This document shows positions 63,864 through 64,000 of a DNA stretch of 64,000 bases, in pieces. The stretch comes from Vibrio neptunius. GTDB taxonomy: Bacteria > Pseudomonadota > Gammaproteobacteria > Enterobacterales > Vibrionaceae. Under the pieces are notes generated by a model that worked only from the letters and a program-made list of their open reading frames with translations, ran no database searches and was not told the DNA's origin. Position numbers and translations under genes: made by a program. The stretch lies in contig CP079860.1 of NCBI GenBank assembly GCA_019339365.1, forward strand, positions 744,001 through 808,000. Direction: 5' to 3'. The stretch's first letter is position 1; every line of letters starts with the position of its first letter.

Positions 63864-64000
63864 TATTGTTCACCATGAGTGTCAGCGCGGGCCAACATCA
63901 GAGGATGGCTAGCCTTGTTATTGCAACCGGTGAAGTAGTCACCGAAGGCAACTCGGTCTTTCATCATCTCAACCATCGCATGTGCGAGCCTCATCCATAA
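63863..64000 (-). CDS. C-terminal end of a protein that starts beyond the window (partial)
   Basis: The minus-strand frame is open from base 64000 down to the TAA at 63863-63865, giving the last 45 residues (including F-G-D-Y-F-T-G-C-N-N-K-A and L-M-L-A-R-A-D-T-H). Too little remains to name the family. Overlapping stop/start codons link it to the small membrane protein. Confidence 0.6.
   Translation of the reverse strand, partial: LWMRLAHAMVEMMKDRVAFGDYFTGCNNKASHPLMLARADTHGEQ

Overview
The window looks like part of a Vibrio genome, probably a secondary-chromosome accessory region. Grounds: protein families typical of Vibrio (YibL, an exoprotease-A-like subtilase, sCache chemoreceptors, the TIGR02450 Trp-rich protein), moderate base composition, and a purine-catabolism block next to an orphan type VI-like effector/immunity array. 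No rRNA, tRNA, CRISPR array or intact insertion sequence was seen.

Layout. 1-10.1 kb: housekeeping and accessory genes (yibL, CatB-type acetyltransferase, DCC protein, chemoreceptor, GlxA-type regulator divergent from a frameshifted isochorismatase, secreted S8 protease, an XRE/LptA-like membrane fusion, Trp-rich protein, peroxiredoxin). 10.4-28.8 kb: a near-complete purine degradation locus: FCD/GntR regulator, xdhA-xdhB-xdhC, guanine deaminase, then (minus strand) puuE-uraD-alc-allA-puuD, and (plus strand) uraH and a purine permease. A methyltransferase and a hybrid histidine kinase paired with a periplasmic Moco-fold protein sit inside it. 29-33.8 kb: alpha/beta hydrolase, alkaline-phosphatase-fold protein with a triple repeat tail, MBL hydrolase, AAA ATPase. 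34.2-36.9 kb: a very AT-rich island of four small, mostly exported proteins. 37-41.7 kb: cyoABCDE quinol oxidase operon (cyoA frameshifted). 42.3-46.1 kb: solute-binding protein plus chemoreceptor, a deleted glyoxalase remnant, two GNATs. 46.6-58.7 kb: a minus-strand array with a MIX-like protein, four paralogous lipoproteins, an effector stub and a 1580-residue OmpA-domain protein. 59.3-60.4 kb: a permuted NlpC/P60-type cysteine hydrolase. 60.6-63.2 kb: a RutR-like TetR divergent from malate synthase aceB.

How it works together. Guanine is deaminated to xanthine, oxidised to urate by XdhAB, then passed through PuuD, UraH, UraD, PuuE, Alc and AllA to glyoxylate and urea. Malate synthase, 34 kb away, would condense the glyoxylate with acetyl-CoA. 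A palindrome with core TTGTATACAA occurs before the GntR gene, before xdhA, twice in the puuE/uraH divergent region and twice before aceB, which ties the distant malate synthase to the purine genes. The xdhA promoter also carries two TTGACC-N4-GGTCA sites resembling the E. coli RutR consensus, and a RutR-like regulator lies beside aceB.

The most unusual region is the effector/immunity array. Each lipoprotein gene runs by overlapping stop/start codons into a copy of the large effector's 5' end, but only the last copy is full length. The four lipoproteins show all four combinations of two alternative sequence blocks. Three genes (isochorismatase, permease, cyoA) carry single-base indels in homopolymers. 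These may be sequencing errors and should be checked before calling them pseudogenes.
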